The notes: generated by a model from the letters alone, not told the origin. 64,000 bases of DNA from Megasphaera elsdenii (GCF_020539865.1 NZ_JAJBQV010000006.1:38565-102564); one strand, 5' to 3'; numbered from the stretch's first letter, positions 43,466-52,927 are shown. Numbers and translations: made by a program.

Positions 43466-43672
43466 ATGAGTAATTTTGTCCTTACTTCTACTATTGTTGA
43501 ACCAAAAACGACTGAAATCAAAACCGGACCAGATGCAAAATTATGTGAGATGATTAATCAAAATGAAAAACAGTATGGAGTAAAAGAAAAATATTGGACA
43601 AAAGATTTGATTGATAAGCGTAGCCATGATATTGCTAGTCTCATGTATAACATACTAATAAAGAAAATTTGA
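43466..43672 (+). pseudogene. displaced C-terminal fragment of the DUF262/DUF1524 gene
   Basis: 68 codons in the next frame, starting MSNFVLTSTIVEPKTTEIK and ending KYWTKDLIDKRSHDIASLMY plus NILIKKI. The W..DLIDKRSHDIA helix is the usual end of DUF1524 proteins. It is separated from the main frame by the 10-bp duplication. The ATG is one base after the upstream stop, so stop-restart translation is conceivable, but there is no Shine-Dalgarno. Confidence 0.75.
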
Positions 43673-43689
43673 TAGTAAGGGGGTTACCT

Positions 43690-43863
43690 ATGAAAAAATT
43701 CAATGTCACCGTCGAAGAACGAGTCAGTCAGGATTTTGTGATTCAAGCGGATTCGCAGGAAGAGGCAGAGGAATTGGCGCGAAAACTATATAAAAATGGG
43801 GACTTGGTGTTGGAACCGGGGAATTTGCTGGATGTGTCTTTTAGCGCCACGGATTTGAAATGA
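43690..43863 (+). CDS. DpnD/PcfM-like small protein
   Basis: 57 residues from ATG 43690 with AAGGGGG upstream; a longer upstream extension is not supported. The sequence KKFNVTVEERVSQDFVIQAD, then SQEEAEELARKLYKNGDLVL and VSFS at the end, has the pattern of the DpnD/PcfM-like domain: a beta strand, a Glu-rich helix and acidic beta strands. The family is found next to the DpnII restriction genes and on plasmids; its biochemical role is not established. It follows the frameshifted DUF262 gene and lies inside the same repeat-bracketed segment. Its GC content is less extreme than that of the DUF262 gene. Confidence 0.6.
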   Translation: MKKFNVTVEERVSQDFVIQADSQEEAEELARKLYKNGDLVLEPGNLLDVSFSATDLK

Positions 43864-43899
43864 TGGTGCGCCATTCATCCTGAATTTTGGCCATGCACG

Positions 43900-44041
43900 G
43901 GATTCGCGGTGGGACGCCCTTCGGGACGTCCCCTACAGAATCGCATACAGGCGATGAAAATAAACGCGGGTCACAGATTGTAAAAAAATACTGTGCGTAG
44001 GGGCCGTCCCAGCGGGCGGCCTGTTGCGAGATTCAATCACA
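43900..44041. repeat. composite palindromic repeat, downstream copy bracketing the DUF262 cassette
   Basis: Same order and orientation as 41391-41520. Starts GGATTCGCGGTGGGACGCC, contains the identical 16-mer ATCGCATACAGGCGAT (43940-43955), and ends with GTAGGGGCCGTCC..GGGCGGCC followed by GCGAGATTCAATCA. Arms have diverged with compensating changes. Confidence 0.7.
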
Positions 44042-44169
44042 TCCCATTTTGGTATAATGGTAGGCCTTTGCGATGAACGACAAACGACCTACGACGAACG
44101 AAAAAGCGGCATCTGAATCCGAGGCGGCCAGTGAACTGCCTAATGCCCCTAACAATCTTAACGCTAATG

Positions 44170-44178
44170 TGGTATAAT
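44170..44178 (+). promoter_or_regulatory. extended -10 promoter of dnaE
   Basis: TGG-TATAAT, 57 bases before the ATG. Another TATAAT at 44053-44058 lies further upstream. Confidence 0.5.
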
Positions 44179-44235
44179 ACCCTATTACGGATAACTTTAT
44201 CTCATTAGCGATTTTTTTTGAAGGAGGATTTCTGG

Positions 44236-47200
44236 ATGCGGCCTTTTGTTCATTTGCATGTTCATACTCAGTACAGTTTATTCGACGGCTTGTGCAAGAT
44301 TCCCGATATGGTGAAGCGTGCCAAGGAGTTGAACATGCCGGCTGTGGCGATTACGGATCATGGCAATATGTACGGTGTCATTTATCTGTATAAAGAAGCC
44401 GTAGCCCAAGGCATCAAGCCGATTCTGGGGTGTGAAGTGTATATGACCCGGGGCAGCCGTTTTGAAAAGAAGACTAAGGAACGGCTCTGCCATTTGATTT
44501 TGCTGGCCAAAGACAATAAGGGATATCACAATCTCATTAAGATCGTGTCCAAAGGTTTTGTTGACGGAGAAAATAATTACCATAAGCCCCGCGTCGACTA
44601 CGATTTGCTTGAACAGTATCATGAAGGCCTTATCGCCATGAGTGCTTGCATTGAAGGCCATATCCAGCAAGATATCCTCAACCACAATGAAGCCGGGGCT
44701 AGGCGGACTTTGGAGCGGCTAGTTTCGATTTTCGGCAAGGATGATTTTTATTTGGAAGTCCAGAACCATGGAATCCCAGAAGAAAAGACAGTCCGCACGG
44801 TATTCAAGCGCTGGTCCCAGGAGTACGGTCTGAAGCTGGTGGCGACCAATGATTACCATTACATCGCCCCCAGTGACGCAGCGGCACAGGAAGTCAAGCT
44901 CTGTATTTCTACGGGCAGTACCCTCGATGACCCGTCGCATTTTCGCTTCTATAATAATGAATTCTATATGAAGAGCGGCGATGAAATGGCCGACCTCTTT
45001 GCCGACATGCCGGAAGCCCTGGATACGACGCTGGAAATCGCTGATAAGTGCAATGTTGAAATATCTTTCAATGAACGCCATCTGCCGCAGTTCCCCGTAC
45101 CCAAGGGGGAAACGGATTCGTCGTATCTGCGTAAGCTCTGTGAGCAGGCCCTGCCGGAAAAATACGACTCCATTACGCCAGAAGTCCGAAACCGGTTGGA
45201 CTATGAATTAGGCGTCATCGACACCATGGGCTTTCCGTCGTACTTCCTCATCGTCTGGGATTACGTCAAATACGCCAAGGACCATGACATTCCCGTCGGC
45301 CCGGGCCGTGGTTCGGCAGCGGGTTCCGTCGTCGCCTATTTACTGGGGATTACCGGCCTGGATCCGCTCAAGTATGATCTCCTCTTTGAACGGTTCCTCA
45401 ATCCGGAACGCGTTACGATGCCGGATATCGACATGGACTTCTGCTATGAAAACCGGGGCCGCGTCATCGATTACGTTACTCGGAAGTACGGCGTCGACCA
45501 CGTATCGCAGATCATCACTTTCGGTACCTTGGCGGCTAAAGCCGTCTTGCGCGATGTCGGCCGTGTCCTCGACATCCCCTTGAGCGAAGTGAACCGCATC
45601 GTCAAGATGGTACCCAATGAATTGGGCATGACCCTCGATAAAGCCTTGAAGATGAGCAAGGAATTCCGCGAAGAATATGAACAGAATGCGACTGTCCATC
45701 GCCTTGTCGATTTTGGCAAATCCCTGGAAGGATTGGTCCGCCATTCGTCGACCCATGCAGCCGGCGTCGTCATCTCGGCGGCTCCTGTCGACGACTATGT
45801 ACCGGTCCAACATTCTAAGGAAGGCGATTTGACGACGCAGTACGAAAAGGACTTGGTCGAAGAACTGGGCTTGCTCAAGATGGACTTCCTAGGGCTGCGG
45901 ACGTTGACCGTTATCGGCGATGCCGTCAAGATGATTCAAAAAGATCACGGCATCGATTTGGATATCAACGCCATTCCCTTGGATGACCCGGAAACGTGCC
46001 GGCTCCTGACGGGAGGCGATACGGCTGGTGTTTTTCAGATGGAATCCTCAGGCATTACCAACCTGGTCAAGGAACTGGCACCGAAGCATTTCGAAGATAT
46101 GATTCCCCTCGTCGCCTTATACCGTCCGGGTCCTTTGGGCAGCGGCATGGTCGATGACTTCATTAAAGGCAGTCACGGCGAAAAGAAAGTCACTTATCTG
46201 CACCCACTGTTGGAGCCCATCCTCAAGGACACGTATGGCGTCATCCTTTACCAGGAACAGGTCATGCAGATTGCCTCGGTCATGGGCGGTTTCTCTCTGG
46301 GGCAAGCTGATTTGCTGCGCCGCGCTATGGGTAAGAAAAAGGAATCTATCCTAGTCGCCCAACGAGCTAATTTCCTAGAAGGGACACGGAAAAACGCCAT
46401 TCCCGATGACATTGCCAACAAGGTTTTTGACCTCATGGTTTATTTTGCCGGATATGGTTTCAACAAGTCCCATTCGGCGGCCTATGCCTACGTAGCCTGG
46501 CAGACGGCGTACCTCAAGGCTCATTATCGGCCGGAATTCATGGCAGCAACCATGACCAGCATGATCAATGATGTCAGCAAAATCAGTTATTACGTCGCAG
46601 AATGTCGCCGTCACGGCGTTCAGGTCTTGTCGCCCGATGTCAATGTCAGCGTATCCATGTTCTCCGTCCAAGATGGGGCCATACGCTTCGGCTTGTCCGG
46701 CGTTAAGAGTGTCGGCGGCAATGCCATTGAGGCCATTGTCAAGGCCCGCGAAGAAGGCGGCCCGTTTACGTCGCTCGGCGATTTTTGCAGTCGTGTCGAC
46801 TACCATATCGTCAACAAGCGGGCCTTGGAAAGCCTTATTAAATGTGGTGCCATGGATTCTTTTGGAAAGAAGCGGTCTCAGCTCATGGCTGTTATCGACC
46901 AGGCCATCGCTATGGGGTCTTTGAGCCAGAAAGACTATGCGTCGGGCCAGATGGGGCTCTTCGATGATGAGGAAACGGTCATGACGGAACTGGAATATCC
47001 CGATATCGAAGAATATCCTATTGAAATGCGCCTGGCTATGGAAAAGGAATATGATGGCTTCTATTTCAGCGGCCATCCCCTCAATAAATATAAGGATATC
47101 ATGAAGAAATTGACGCCCTTGTCGGTCCTTTATGGGGAAGAAGGACGGCAATACGACGGCAAGATGATGCGGATTGGCGGCCTGATTACGGCCAAGAAAC

Positions 47201-47715
47201 AGGTCATGACCAAGCGTAATGAGCAAATGGCCATTATCACGGTAGAAGACTTCACGCACACCGTGTCGGTCGTCGTCTTTCCTAAGACCTATGCCCGTTA
47301 TCAGCAGGCTGTCGCCGTCGATATGGCCGTCTCTATCCGCGGCCGAGCCGACATTAATGACGATAGCATCCAAATCCTGGCAGAAGAAGTAACTCCATTA
47401 GACCAGGCAAAGGGAGAGGCCGCACAGCCTGCTGCCGTATCGCCGGCAGCAGCCCGCCAGGCTGGCGACTATTGGCATCCCGACATGGGTACGAAGTTGT
47501 TTATTAAGATTCCAGCTCATTTGGAACGGACCGATTTAGCTGGCCGCATCGGCCAGGTCCTGGAACAACATCCGGGACCGGTCAAAGTCTACTTCCACCT
47601 CATGGGAAGCCGTAAGACTATCTTGACTAATGAAAAATATTGGGTAGAAACGACAGAAGACCTGCGGCAAAAGCTGCAGGCCATGCTGGAACCGCGGTCT
47701 CTCGTCGTGCAGTAG
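44236..47715 (+). CDS. dnaE: DNA polymerase III alpha subunit DnaE
   Basis: 1159 residues from ATG 44236, nine bases after AAGGAGG; the in-frame TTG at 44218 precedes the Shine-Dalgarno and is not the start. N-terminal PHP domain ([13 protein letters not shown] onward, about 1-270). The polymerase core has the catalytic aspartates in [18 protein letters not shown] (near residue 400) plus [17 protein letters not shown] and [19 protein letters not shown]. It continues through helix-hairpin-helix and OB-fold regions (about 800-1080). It lacks the N-terminal insertion and embedded exonuclease of PolC, so this is the DnaE type. Upstream is the accessory island. Confidence 0.96.
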   Translation: MRPFVHLHVHTQYSLFDGLCKIPDMVKRAKELNMPAVAITDHGNMYGVIYLYKEAVAQGIKPILGCEVYMTRGSRFEKKTKERLCHLILLAKDNKGYHNLIKIVSKGFVDGENNYHKPRVDYDLLEQYHEGLIAMSACIEGHIQQDILNHNEAGARRTLERLVSIFGKDDFYLEVQNHGIPEEKTVRTVFKRWSQEYGLKLVATNDYHYIAPSDAAAQEVKLCISTGSTLDDPSHFRFYNNEFYMKSGDEMADLFADMPEALDTTLEIADKCNVEISFNERHLPQFPVPKGETDSSYLRKLCEQALPEKYDSITPEVRNRLDYELGVIDTMGFPSYFLIVWDYVKYAKDHDIPVGPGRGSAAGSVVAYLLGITGLDPLKYDLLFERFLNPERVTMPDIDMDFCYENRGRVIDYVTRKYGVDHVSQIITFGTLAAKAVLRDVGRVLDIPLSEVNRIVKMVPNELGMTLDKALKMSKEFREEYEQNATVHRLVDFGKSLEGLVRHSSTHAAGVVISAAPVDDYVPVQHSKEGDLTTQYEKDLVEELGLLKMDFLGLRTLTVIGDAVKMIQKDHGIDLDINAIPLDDPETCRLLTGGDTAGVFQMESSGITNLVKELAPKHFEDMIPLVALYRPGPLGSGMVDDFIKGSHGEKKVTYLHPLLEPILKDTYGVILYQEQVMQIASVMGGFSLGQADLLRRAMGKKKESILVAQRANFLEGTRKNAIPDDIANKVFDLMVYFAGYGFNKSHSAAYAYVAWQTAYLKAHYRPEFMAATMTSMINDVSKISYYVAECRRHGVQVLSPDVNVSVSMFSVQDGAIRFGLSGVKSVGGNAIEAIVKAREEGGPFTSLGDFCSRVDYHIVNKRALESLIKCGAMDSFGKKRSQLMAVIDQAIAMGSLSQKDYASGQMGLFDDEETVMTELEYPDIEEYPIEMRLAMEKEYDGFYFSGHPLNKYKDIMKKLTPLSVLYGEEGRQYDGKMMRIGGLITAKKQVMTKRNEQMAIITVEDFTHTVSVVVFPKTYARYQQAVAVDMAVSIRGRADINDDSIQILAEEVTPLDQAKGEAAQPAAVSPAAARQAGDYWHPDMGTKLFIKIPAHLERTDLAGRIGQVLEQHPGPVKVYFHLMGSRKTILTNEKYWVETTEDLRQKLQAMLEPRSLVVQ

Positions 47716-47733
47716 GGGAGGCGGAACCTCTTG

Positions 47734-48912
47734 TCATTTTCCCGGATCGGCCATGATTTTAGCCAGGACGACGCGGTATTTATCATTGTATTTGCGCATA
47801 CAGTCGTTGATTTCGCGGCGGATGCGGGCAATGTTTTCGACGTTGTATTCTTCTGGCGGCACGTGGATGTCGCAGATAATGTTCAAGCGGGCGTGGCCCG
47901 CCGTGATGCGCAGGTGGTCCGTGTGATAGCGGGGATACCTTTCGTGGACAATTTTATCCAGAACGTGGCGGACGTCGTTGATTTTGTGGATATCTGTGCA
48001 GAGAGGATCCATGTGGATGTTGACTTCCATGTGGTATTTATCCTGCAGTTCATCTTCCAATACGTCCAGCGAGGCGTGGACTTCAGCCAGGTCAGCCTTA
48101 TCCGGGACTTCGGCGTGGATGGAACCGAACATGCGGCCCGGACCGTAGTCGTGGATGCGGATGTCGTGGACGCCGACGACGTATTTACATTTCAAGGCCG
48201 TATCGACGATGCCCCGGACGAGTTCCGGATCCGGCGCTTTGCCCAAGAGAATATTGATGACGTCCTTGGCGATGCCGTAGCCGGCGTACATGATCATCAA
48301 GCCAATGGCCGTGCCGGCAGCGGCGTCGATGGGCAAGGTCGTAAACTGCTGGGCAATGGTAGCGACCAAGACGCCTGTCGTGGCGATAGCATCGGTAATG
48401 CTGTCAGCAGCTGTCGCGTCGTTGACGCCAGAATTGATTTTTTTGCCAATATAACGATTATAGACACACATCCAGACTTTGACGGCGATGGAAACGATGA
48501 GAACGCCGAGGCTCCAATAGGAGAATTCCATTTCTTCCGGTTCAAAGAATTTTTCAATCGATGTTTCACACAGTTTGTAACCGACGACGAGGATGATGAT
48601 GGAAATGGTCAGCGACGCCAAGTATTCAAAGCGGCCGTGGCCGAAGGGATGTTCCTTGTCTGGCGGCCGGTTGCTCAGTTTAGCACTGATGATGGAAATG
48701 AACGACGAGCCCATGTCCGTCAGGTTATTGAAGGCATCGGATAAGATACCGATGCTGTTGCTCATCATGCCGACGAGAAACTTGCTGACAAAGAGGAAGA
48801 GGTTACAAATAATACCTAAGATGCCGCCGAGGATACTGTATTGTTCACGGACGTGTTTGTCATCGGTATCCTCATAGTTCTTGATGAAGCGGCGAATAAT
48901 GAATTCAATCAT
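47734..48912 (-). CDS. cation diffusion facilitator (CDF) metal transporter
   Basis: 392 residues. About five to six helices in the first ~215 residues with CDF metal sites: DAFNNLTDMGSS, HPFGHGRFEYLASL, and the second DxxxD in TAADSITDAIATTG. The cytoplasmic C-terminal domain (about 215-392) is longer than in ordinary CDFs and carries extra histidines (HYGPG-like HDYGPGRMFGSIHAEV, NIHMDPLCTDIHKI, YPRYHTDHLRI). Exports Zn, Mn, Fe or similar in exchange for protons; the metal is not determinable. It is convergent with dnaE and divergent from the HAD gene. Confidence 0.92.
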   Translation of the reverse strand: MIEFIIRRFIKNYEDTDDKHVREQYSILGGILGIICNLFLFVSKFLVGMMSNSIGILSDAFNNLTDMGSSFISIISAKLSNRPPDKEHPFGHGRFEYLASLTISIIILVVGYKLCETSIEKFFEPEEMEFSYWSLGVLIVSIAVKVWMCVYNRYIGKKINSGVNDATAADSITDAIATTGVLVATIAQQFTTLPIDAAAGTAIGLMIMYAGYGIAKDVINILLGKAPDPELVRGIVDTALKCKYVVGVHDIRIHDYGPGRMFGSIHAEVPDKADLAEVHASLDVLEDELQDKYHMEVNIHMDPLCTDIHKINDVRHVLDKIVHERYPRYHTDHLRITAGHARLNIICDIHVPPEEYNVENIARIRREINDCMRKYNDKYRVVLAKIMADPGK

Positions 48913-48942
48913 ATAAAGTCACCCAGCTTTCTAATTCCCTTC

Positions 48943-48970
48943 ATTATAGCAGAGATAGGGCAAGATACAA
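48943..48970 (-). promoter_or_regulatory. promoter of the CDF transporter gene
   Basis: On the minus strand TTGTAT, a 16-base spacer and a perfect TATAAT. Confidence 0.6.
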
Positions 48971-49066
48971 GTAATAACGAGAAAGAAATTGAGAATAAAA
49001 GAAATGCAAAAAAATCATAATATTATCGAAAATGGGAATGGTTATTGAGCGTTTTGCCGGGAAGAA

Positions 49067-49094
49067 TTGCAATTACTTTATTTTTTTATATAAT
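49067..49094 (+). promoter_or_regulatory. promoter of the HAD/MFS pair
   Basis: TTGCAA, a 16-base spacer and TATAAT, 52 bases before the ATG. Confidence 0.55.
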
Positions 49095-49146
49095 GGTATA
49101 GTGATTCCAATCAATAAGTTTATAAATTATATGACAGGGAGGACGT

Positions 49147-49809
49147 ATGAATATACGAAAATTGCTTGTTTTTGATATGGATGGGACCATGTTTGACACG
49201 GAGCCTATTTCGTATCGCTGCTGGCGGGACGTGTCAGGACGGTATGGTTTTGACTTGGACCGCTCTGTGTTCGACCGCATGCTAGGACGGGATAATTTGC
49301 GCATCCGCGCTATTTGTGACGATGCCTTCGGAACGGATTATCCGTATGACGACATCTGCCGGGAAAAGGTGGCCTTACAGTTGGAATATTACCGCAGCCA
49401 TGCTATTCCCATCAAGCCGGGCCTGCTCCACGTTCTGCATTACGCCCGGGAAGAAGGGATTACTTGTGCCGTCGCTTCGTCGTCACCGCGGACATTGATT
49501 GAATATTTATTAGATAAAACGGGTGTAGCTTCTTTCTTTTCCGTTGTTCAGAGTGGGGAAGAAGCGGCTCATGGCAAGCCAGATCCGGATGTATTCCTCC
49601 TGGCTTGCGATAAAGCCCGCGTTTCACCGGACCAGGCATTGGTATTGGAAGATTCAGAGAGCGGCATCTTGGCCGCCCATGCTGCGGGAATTCCGTCTAT
49701 CTGGATTCCCGATTTAATTACCATTCCCAAAGACGTACAAGACCTGGCCTGGACATGTTGCCACAGCTTGGAAGAGGTTCCAGGACTGCTGGCGAAAGGG
49801 GATTCATAA
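49147..49809 (+). CDS. HAD-family hydrolase, beta-phosphoglucomutase-like
   Basis: 220 residues. The HAD nucleophile and acid are D10 and D12 in VFDMDGTMFDTE. Motif II is CAVASSSPRTLIEYLL, and the motif IV region is LVLEDSESGILAAHAAGIPS. The helical cap domain between them (about 15-85) places it with beta-phosphoglucomutase and phosphoglycolate phosphatase relatives. Substrate unknown, probably a sugar phosphate. It is followed by an MFS transporter with a one-base gap, which suggests a shared but unknown role. Confidence 0.88.
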   Translation: MNIRKLLVFDMDGTMFDTEPISYRCWRDVSGRYGFDLDRSVFDRMLGRDNLRIRAICDDAFGTDYPYDDICREKVALQLEYYRSHAIPIKPGLLHVLHYAREEGITCAVASSSPRTLIEYLLDKTGVASFFSVVQSGEEAAHGKPDPDVFLLACDKARVSPDQALVLEDSESGILAAHAAGIPSIWIPDLITIPKDVQDLAWTCCHSLEEVPGLLAKGDS

Positions 49810-49810
49810 T

Positions 49811-51013
49811 ATGACACAGACCAAGCGAAGCCGTTGGCTTTTGCTCATGACCGTATTTTTAGGAATGCTGGCAGCCATTGCACCGCTGTCGACGGATATG
49901 TATTTGCCAGCCCTGCCGTCGATGATGACGGCTTTTGGCGTGACGCCGTCTGTCATCCAGCTGACGTTGACGACCTCTATGACTGGTATGGCCCTGGGGC
50001 AGATTGCTGTCGGCCCTATCAGTGATGATAAGGGGCGCCGCTTGCCCTTAATGGTCGGTATGGCTATCTTTACCTTATCGACGGTTGGTTGTATCCTGTC
50101 TTCATCTATTGCCATTTTCCTTTTGTTCCGCTTCATCCAGGGCTGTGCCGGTGGCGCCGGTATTGTCCTGTCCCGGGCCATTGCCCGCGATATCTGCAAG
50201 GGCAGCGCTTTGACGCGGCTCTTTGCCATGCTCATGCTGGTCAACGGGATCGCGCCTATCCTGGCGCCAGTCATCGGCGGCCAGATCTTGCGCTTTGCGC
50301 CATGGGAAGGCATCTTCGTCCTCGTCGCCTTCGTCGGCCTGGCCTTGACCGCATCGGCCAGTATTATGCATGAAACACTGCCGCAACGGCGACGCATCTC
50401 TGGCGGTATGACGGCCAGCCTCAAAGGCTTTGCCGCTCTCTTCCGTCAGCCTTACTTCATGGGCCACTGCATCATGCAGTGCTTCAGCTTTGCTGCTTTC
50501 TTTTCCTATATTTCCGGGTCGTCCTTTGTCTTCCAGAACGTCTACGGCGTATCGGCCCAGACCTTCAGCTATATCTTCGGCGTCAACGGCATCGGCCTGA
50601 TGATTGCCGGTGCGATTACGGGCCGCATGACAGGCCGCGTAGCTGACTGGAAGCTGCTCTGTGGGGCCTTAGTGCTGGCCGCTGTAGGCAGCGTTTTGCT
50701 GCTGGCCTCTTTCTGGTGGGCGTTGCCATTGCCCGTCGTTATCGTCATCTTATTCCTGACCGTATCGCCTTTAGCCATGATGAGTACTAGCAGTTTCTCC
50801 ATGGCCATGCAGGACCAGGGGCGTAATGCCGGTAGTGCTTCGGCCCTCATCGGTTTCTTCTCCATGATCAGCGGGGCCGTCATGGCCCCAGTCGTCGGTA
50901 TTGCCGGGGACCATACGGCCATCCCTATGGGCATCGTCATGGTCATCGGTGAAATTGGCGCCCTCCTGACCTTCTATGCCTTGATCTATCCGAGACATAA
51001 GGATAGTTTGTAG
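49811..51013 (+). CDS. Bcr/CflA-type MFS efflux transporter
   Basis: 400 residues with twelve predicted helices. It has the N-terminal Bcr/CflA signature STDMYLPALPSM in the first loop, the loop 2-3 MFS motif GPISDDKGRRLPL, and the helix-5 block RDICKGSALTRLFAM typical of drug/H+ antiporters of the bicyclomycin group. Likely exports small toxic compounds; the substrate is not predictable. A heptamer array and a bidirectional terminator follow. Confidence 0.9.
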   Translation: MTQTKRSRWLLLMTVFLGMLAAIAPLSTDMYLPALPSMMTAFGVTPSVIQLTLTTSMTGMALGQIAVGPISDDKGRRLPLMVGMAIFTLSTVGCILSSSIAIFLLFRFIQGCAGGAGIVLSRAIARDICKGSALTRLFAMLMLVNGIAPILAPVIGGQILRFAPWEGIFVLVAFVGLALTASASIMHETLPQRRRISGGMTASLKGFAALFRQPYFMGHCIMQCFSFAAFFSYISGSSFVFQNVYGVSAQTFSYIFGVNGIGLMIAGAITGRMTGRVADWKLLCGALVLAAVGSVLLLASFWWALPLPVVIVILFLTVSPLAMMSTSSFSMAMQDQGRNAGSASALIGFFSMISGAVMAPVVGIAGDHTAIPMGIVMVIGEIGALLTFYALIYPRHKDSL

Positions 51014-51051
51014 CATGGGGGTTGTAGAAGAGGGTTTAAATTTAAAACCAT

Positions 51052-51086
51052 CCGCTAACCACTAACTGCTAGCCACTAACCACTTA
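51052..51086. repeat. heptamer array at the MFS gene 3' end
   Basis: Five units in perfect seven-base register: CCGCTAA, CCACTAA, CTGCTAG, CCACTAA, CCACTTA. They run into the terminator stem. Confidence 0.7.
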
Positions 51087-51121
51087 AAATGGCTTGTCGC
51101 ATATGCGGCAAGCCATTTTTT
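51086..51121. terminator. bidirectional terminator between the MFS and M20 genes
   Basis: 17-bp stem AAAATGGCTTGTCGCAT / ATGCGGCAAGCCATTTT with T's beyond. Hairpin tip TGTCGCA..TGCGGCA as at 36157 and 40055. Confidence 0.85.
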
Positions 51122-52380
51122 CATATATTCCGTGCGACGAGTTTTTCTAGCGGTTCATCTGGCCGCTGGAAGGGGATATCCGATTTCTGTGCCAAGTAAT
51201 CCAGGGCGAAGCCCAGGCAGGTGGCGGCGCCGTAGGTCAAGCCGTCTTCGTCGAGGTCGAATTCAGGTGTGTGGTGATTGGCACCGCAGCCCTTTTCTTT
51301 GTTTTCGATACCCGTAAAGGTCAGGACGCCGGGATAGAGGCGGGACGTGATGGCGAAGGTCTCCGAAGCCATCCAGGGCGTACAGTCCGTCAGGGCATCA
51401 GCGCCGATATACTTTTCGACGGCCTTTTCGGCGATGGCGACGCAGACGGGATTGTTCTGGACTTCAAAGAGCGGTTCCGGCATGTGCAGGATATCGTAAT
51501 GGCAGTCATAAGTCTGGCAGGCATTGGCCAGGATGTGCTTGAATTCTTCGTAGAAACGCTTGCCTGCCTGGTCATAGCTGAAGAAGCGGCACGTACCGGC
51601 AAAGGTCAGGCTGTTGGGAATGACGTTGAGAACATCGCCGCTGTGCAGGCTGCCGATGGAGAAGGTCAGACATTCCTTCGGCGGGACGGCCCGCATCCGC
51701 AGGGCCTGCATGTTGCCGTAGAAGTCATGGAAGCAGTCAATCGGGCTTTCGGCCAGGTCCGGCCGGGAACCGTGGCCGCCGTGGCCGTCGATGCGGATTT
51801 CAAAGCCGAAGCCGCCGGCCATGGGCGCGTCGTGGCAGATAGCGATTTTGCCTGCCGGGATGTCCCAGCGGACGTGGGTCGCATAGCAGGCGTCGATATG
51901 CCAAGGGCTTTCCCTTTCTAAATAGCGCAGGAGATATTCCAAGGGTCCAGATTCTTCTTCGCCCCGTTCAAACATGAAGACGACGGTACCGTCCCACTGG
52001 TCTTTCCAATGCTGCAGGCATTTTGCGGCCATGAGCTGCATAGCCATGTGGCCGTCATGACCACAGGCATGCATGACGCCGGGATTCTGAGAGCGGCAGA
52101 CACGCGGGCACGATAAGTTCCGTTCGCCTTCTTCGATGGGCAAGGCATCGACGTCGGCCCGTAAGAGCAGCGTCTTGCCAGGTCCTTTGCCGTCAATCCA
52201 GGCGATAAGGCCGCCTTTGTCGACTAGGCGATAAGAAATGCCATATTCCTCCAGCTTTTTGGCAATATAGGCCAGCGTCTGGTCTTCTTGTTTGGATAGT
52301 TCCGGATGTTCGTGAAAATGACGGCGCAAGGCGACGAGCTCACCTTGTCCTTTGCGTACTTCTTCAAGAATATCGATCAT
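51121..52380 (-). CDS. M20 family metallopeptidase (amidohydrolase)
   Basis: 419 residues from the ATG at 52380; the longer frame to 52410 runs into btuR and lacks a Shine-Dalgarno. Di-zinc amidohydrolase of the N-acyl-amino-acid/hippurate hydrolase type. RRHFHEHPELSKQE at the N-terminus, LLLRADVDALPIEE, MHACGHDGHMAMQLMAA (first zinc ligands), FERGEEESGPLEYLL (catalytic Glu region), and GANHHTPEFDLDEDGL at the end. Substrate unknown. It lies downstream of btuR with a 19-base gap, probably co-transcribed. Confidence 0.9.
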   Translation of the reverse strand: MIDILEEVRKGQGELVALRRHFHEHPELSKQEDQTLAYIAKKLEEYGISYRLVDKGGLIAWIDGKGPGKTLLLRADVDALPIEEGERNLSCPRVCRSQNPGVMHACGHDGHMAMQLMAAKCLQHWKDQWDGTVVFMFERGEEESGPLEYLLRYLERESPWHIDACYATHVRWDIPAGKIAICHDAPMAGGFGFEIRIDGHGGHGSRPDLAESPIDCFHDFYGNMQALRMRAVPPKECLTFSIGSLHSGDVLNVIPNSLTFAGTCRFFSYDQAGKRFYEEFKHILANACQTYDCHYDILHMPEPLFEVQNNPVCVAIAEKAVEKYIGADALTDCTPWMASETFAITSRLYPGVLTFTGIENKEKGCGANHHTPEFDLDEDGLTYGAATCLGFALDYLAQKSDIPFQRPDEPLEKLVARNI

Positions 52381-52399
52381 CTTTGCTTCCCCCTCTGTA

Positions 52400-52927
52400 T
52401 CATTCTTCAATCCCTATGCGGGCGGCGATGCCCCGGTCAAAGGGATGCTTGATTTTCTTGATTTCTGAGACGTAATCGGCTAAGTCCAGCAGTGTCGGAC
52501 TGGGGTCTCGGCCAGTCAGGACGACTTCCGTAGGGGCCGGTTTTTCCTTTAAGAAATGGATGACCTCTTCTTCTGGGACGAGGCCCAGGGCGCAGGCGCC
52601 GACGAGTTCGTCACAAACGGCCAGGTCGGGATGATACGCTTCACAGAAAGCCCGGACTTTTTGCAACAGTGCCGTCTGGGCTTCACAGGTGGCCTGTTTT
52701 TCAGCGGCTGTCATCTGGAAAGTGAATTTCAGGATTGCTTTTCCCCGCAGGACTGTGACCTGCGGCAGAGCCTTGAGAGCCGTCAGTTCTCCTGTCGGCC
52801 GGCCCTTGAGGAACTGGGCGAAAAGAACCTTGCCGCCCCGGCCGGCACAGCGCAGGACCAGGCCTAAGGAGGCCGTCGTCTTGCCCTTGCCGTCGCCGCA
52901 ATATATATGTATTAAACCCGTGTTCAT
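52400..52927 (-). CDS. btuR: cob(I)yrinic acid a,c-diamide adenosyltransferase
   Basis: 175 residues from the ATG at 52927, preceded on the minus strand by GAGGTGATAGG. Transfers adenosyl from ATP to cobalt to make coenzyme B12 forms. P-loop YCGDGKGKTTASLGLVLR at the N-terminus, then CDELVGACALGLVPEEEV and TEVVLTGRDPSPTLLDLADY; the end HPFDRGIAARIGIEE is typical of CobA/CobO/BtuR. No other cobalamin gene and no cobalamin riboswitch was seen here. Confidence 0.93.
   Translation of the reverse strand: MNTGLIHIYCGDGKGKTTASLGLVLRCAGRGGKVLFAQFLKGRPTGELTALKALPQVTVLRGKAILKFTFQMTAAEKQATCEAQTALLQKVRAFCEAYHPDLAVCDELVGACALGLVPEEEVIHFLKEKPAPTEVVLTGRDPSPTLLDLADYVSEIKKIKHPFDRGIAARIGIEE

Larger units (their letters stand above)
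43864..44235. other. repeat-rich intergenic region before dnaE
   Basis: No gene seen. It holds the downstream composite repeat (43900-44041), a heptamer array at 44075-44102 (GAACGAC, AAACGAC, CTACGAC, GAACGAA), part of a TCxGAxTC repeat (about 44107-44135) and the dnaE promoter. Confidence 0.6.

Noticed and set aside
41390..44041. CRISPR array or integrative element suggested by the repeats around the DUF262 gene
   Set aside because: Repeats are not regularly spaced with unique spacers, and there is no integrase, transposase, tRNA junction or att core. They fit dispersed palindromic intergenic repeats better.
47731..48744. 337-codon + strand frame over the CDF transporter
   Set aside because: The minus-strand CDF protein has all family motifs; the + frame starts right at the dnaE end without a Shine-Dalgarno and has shadow composition.
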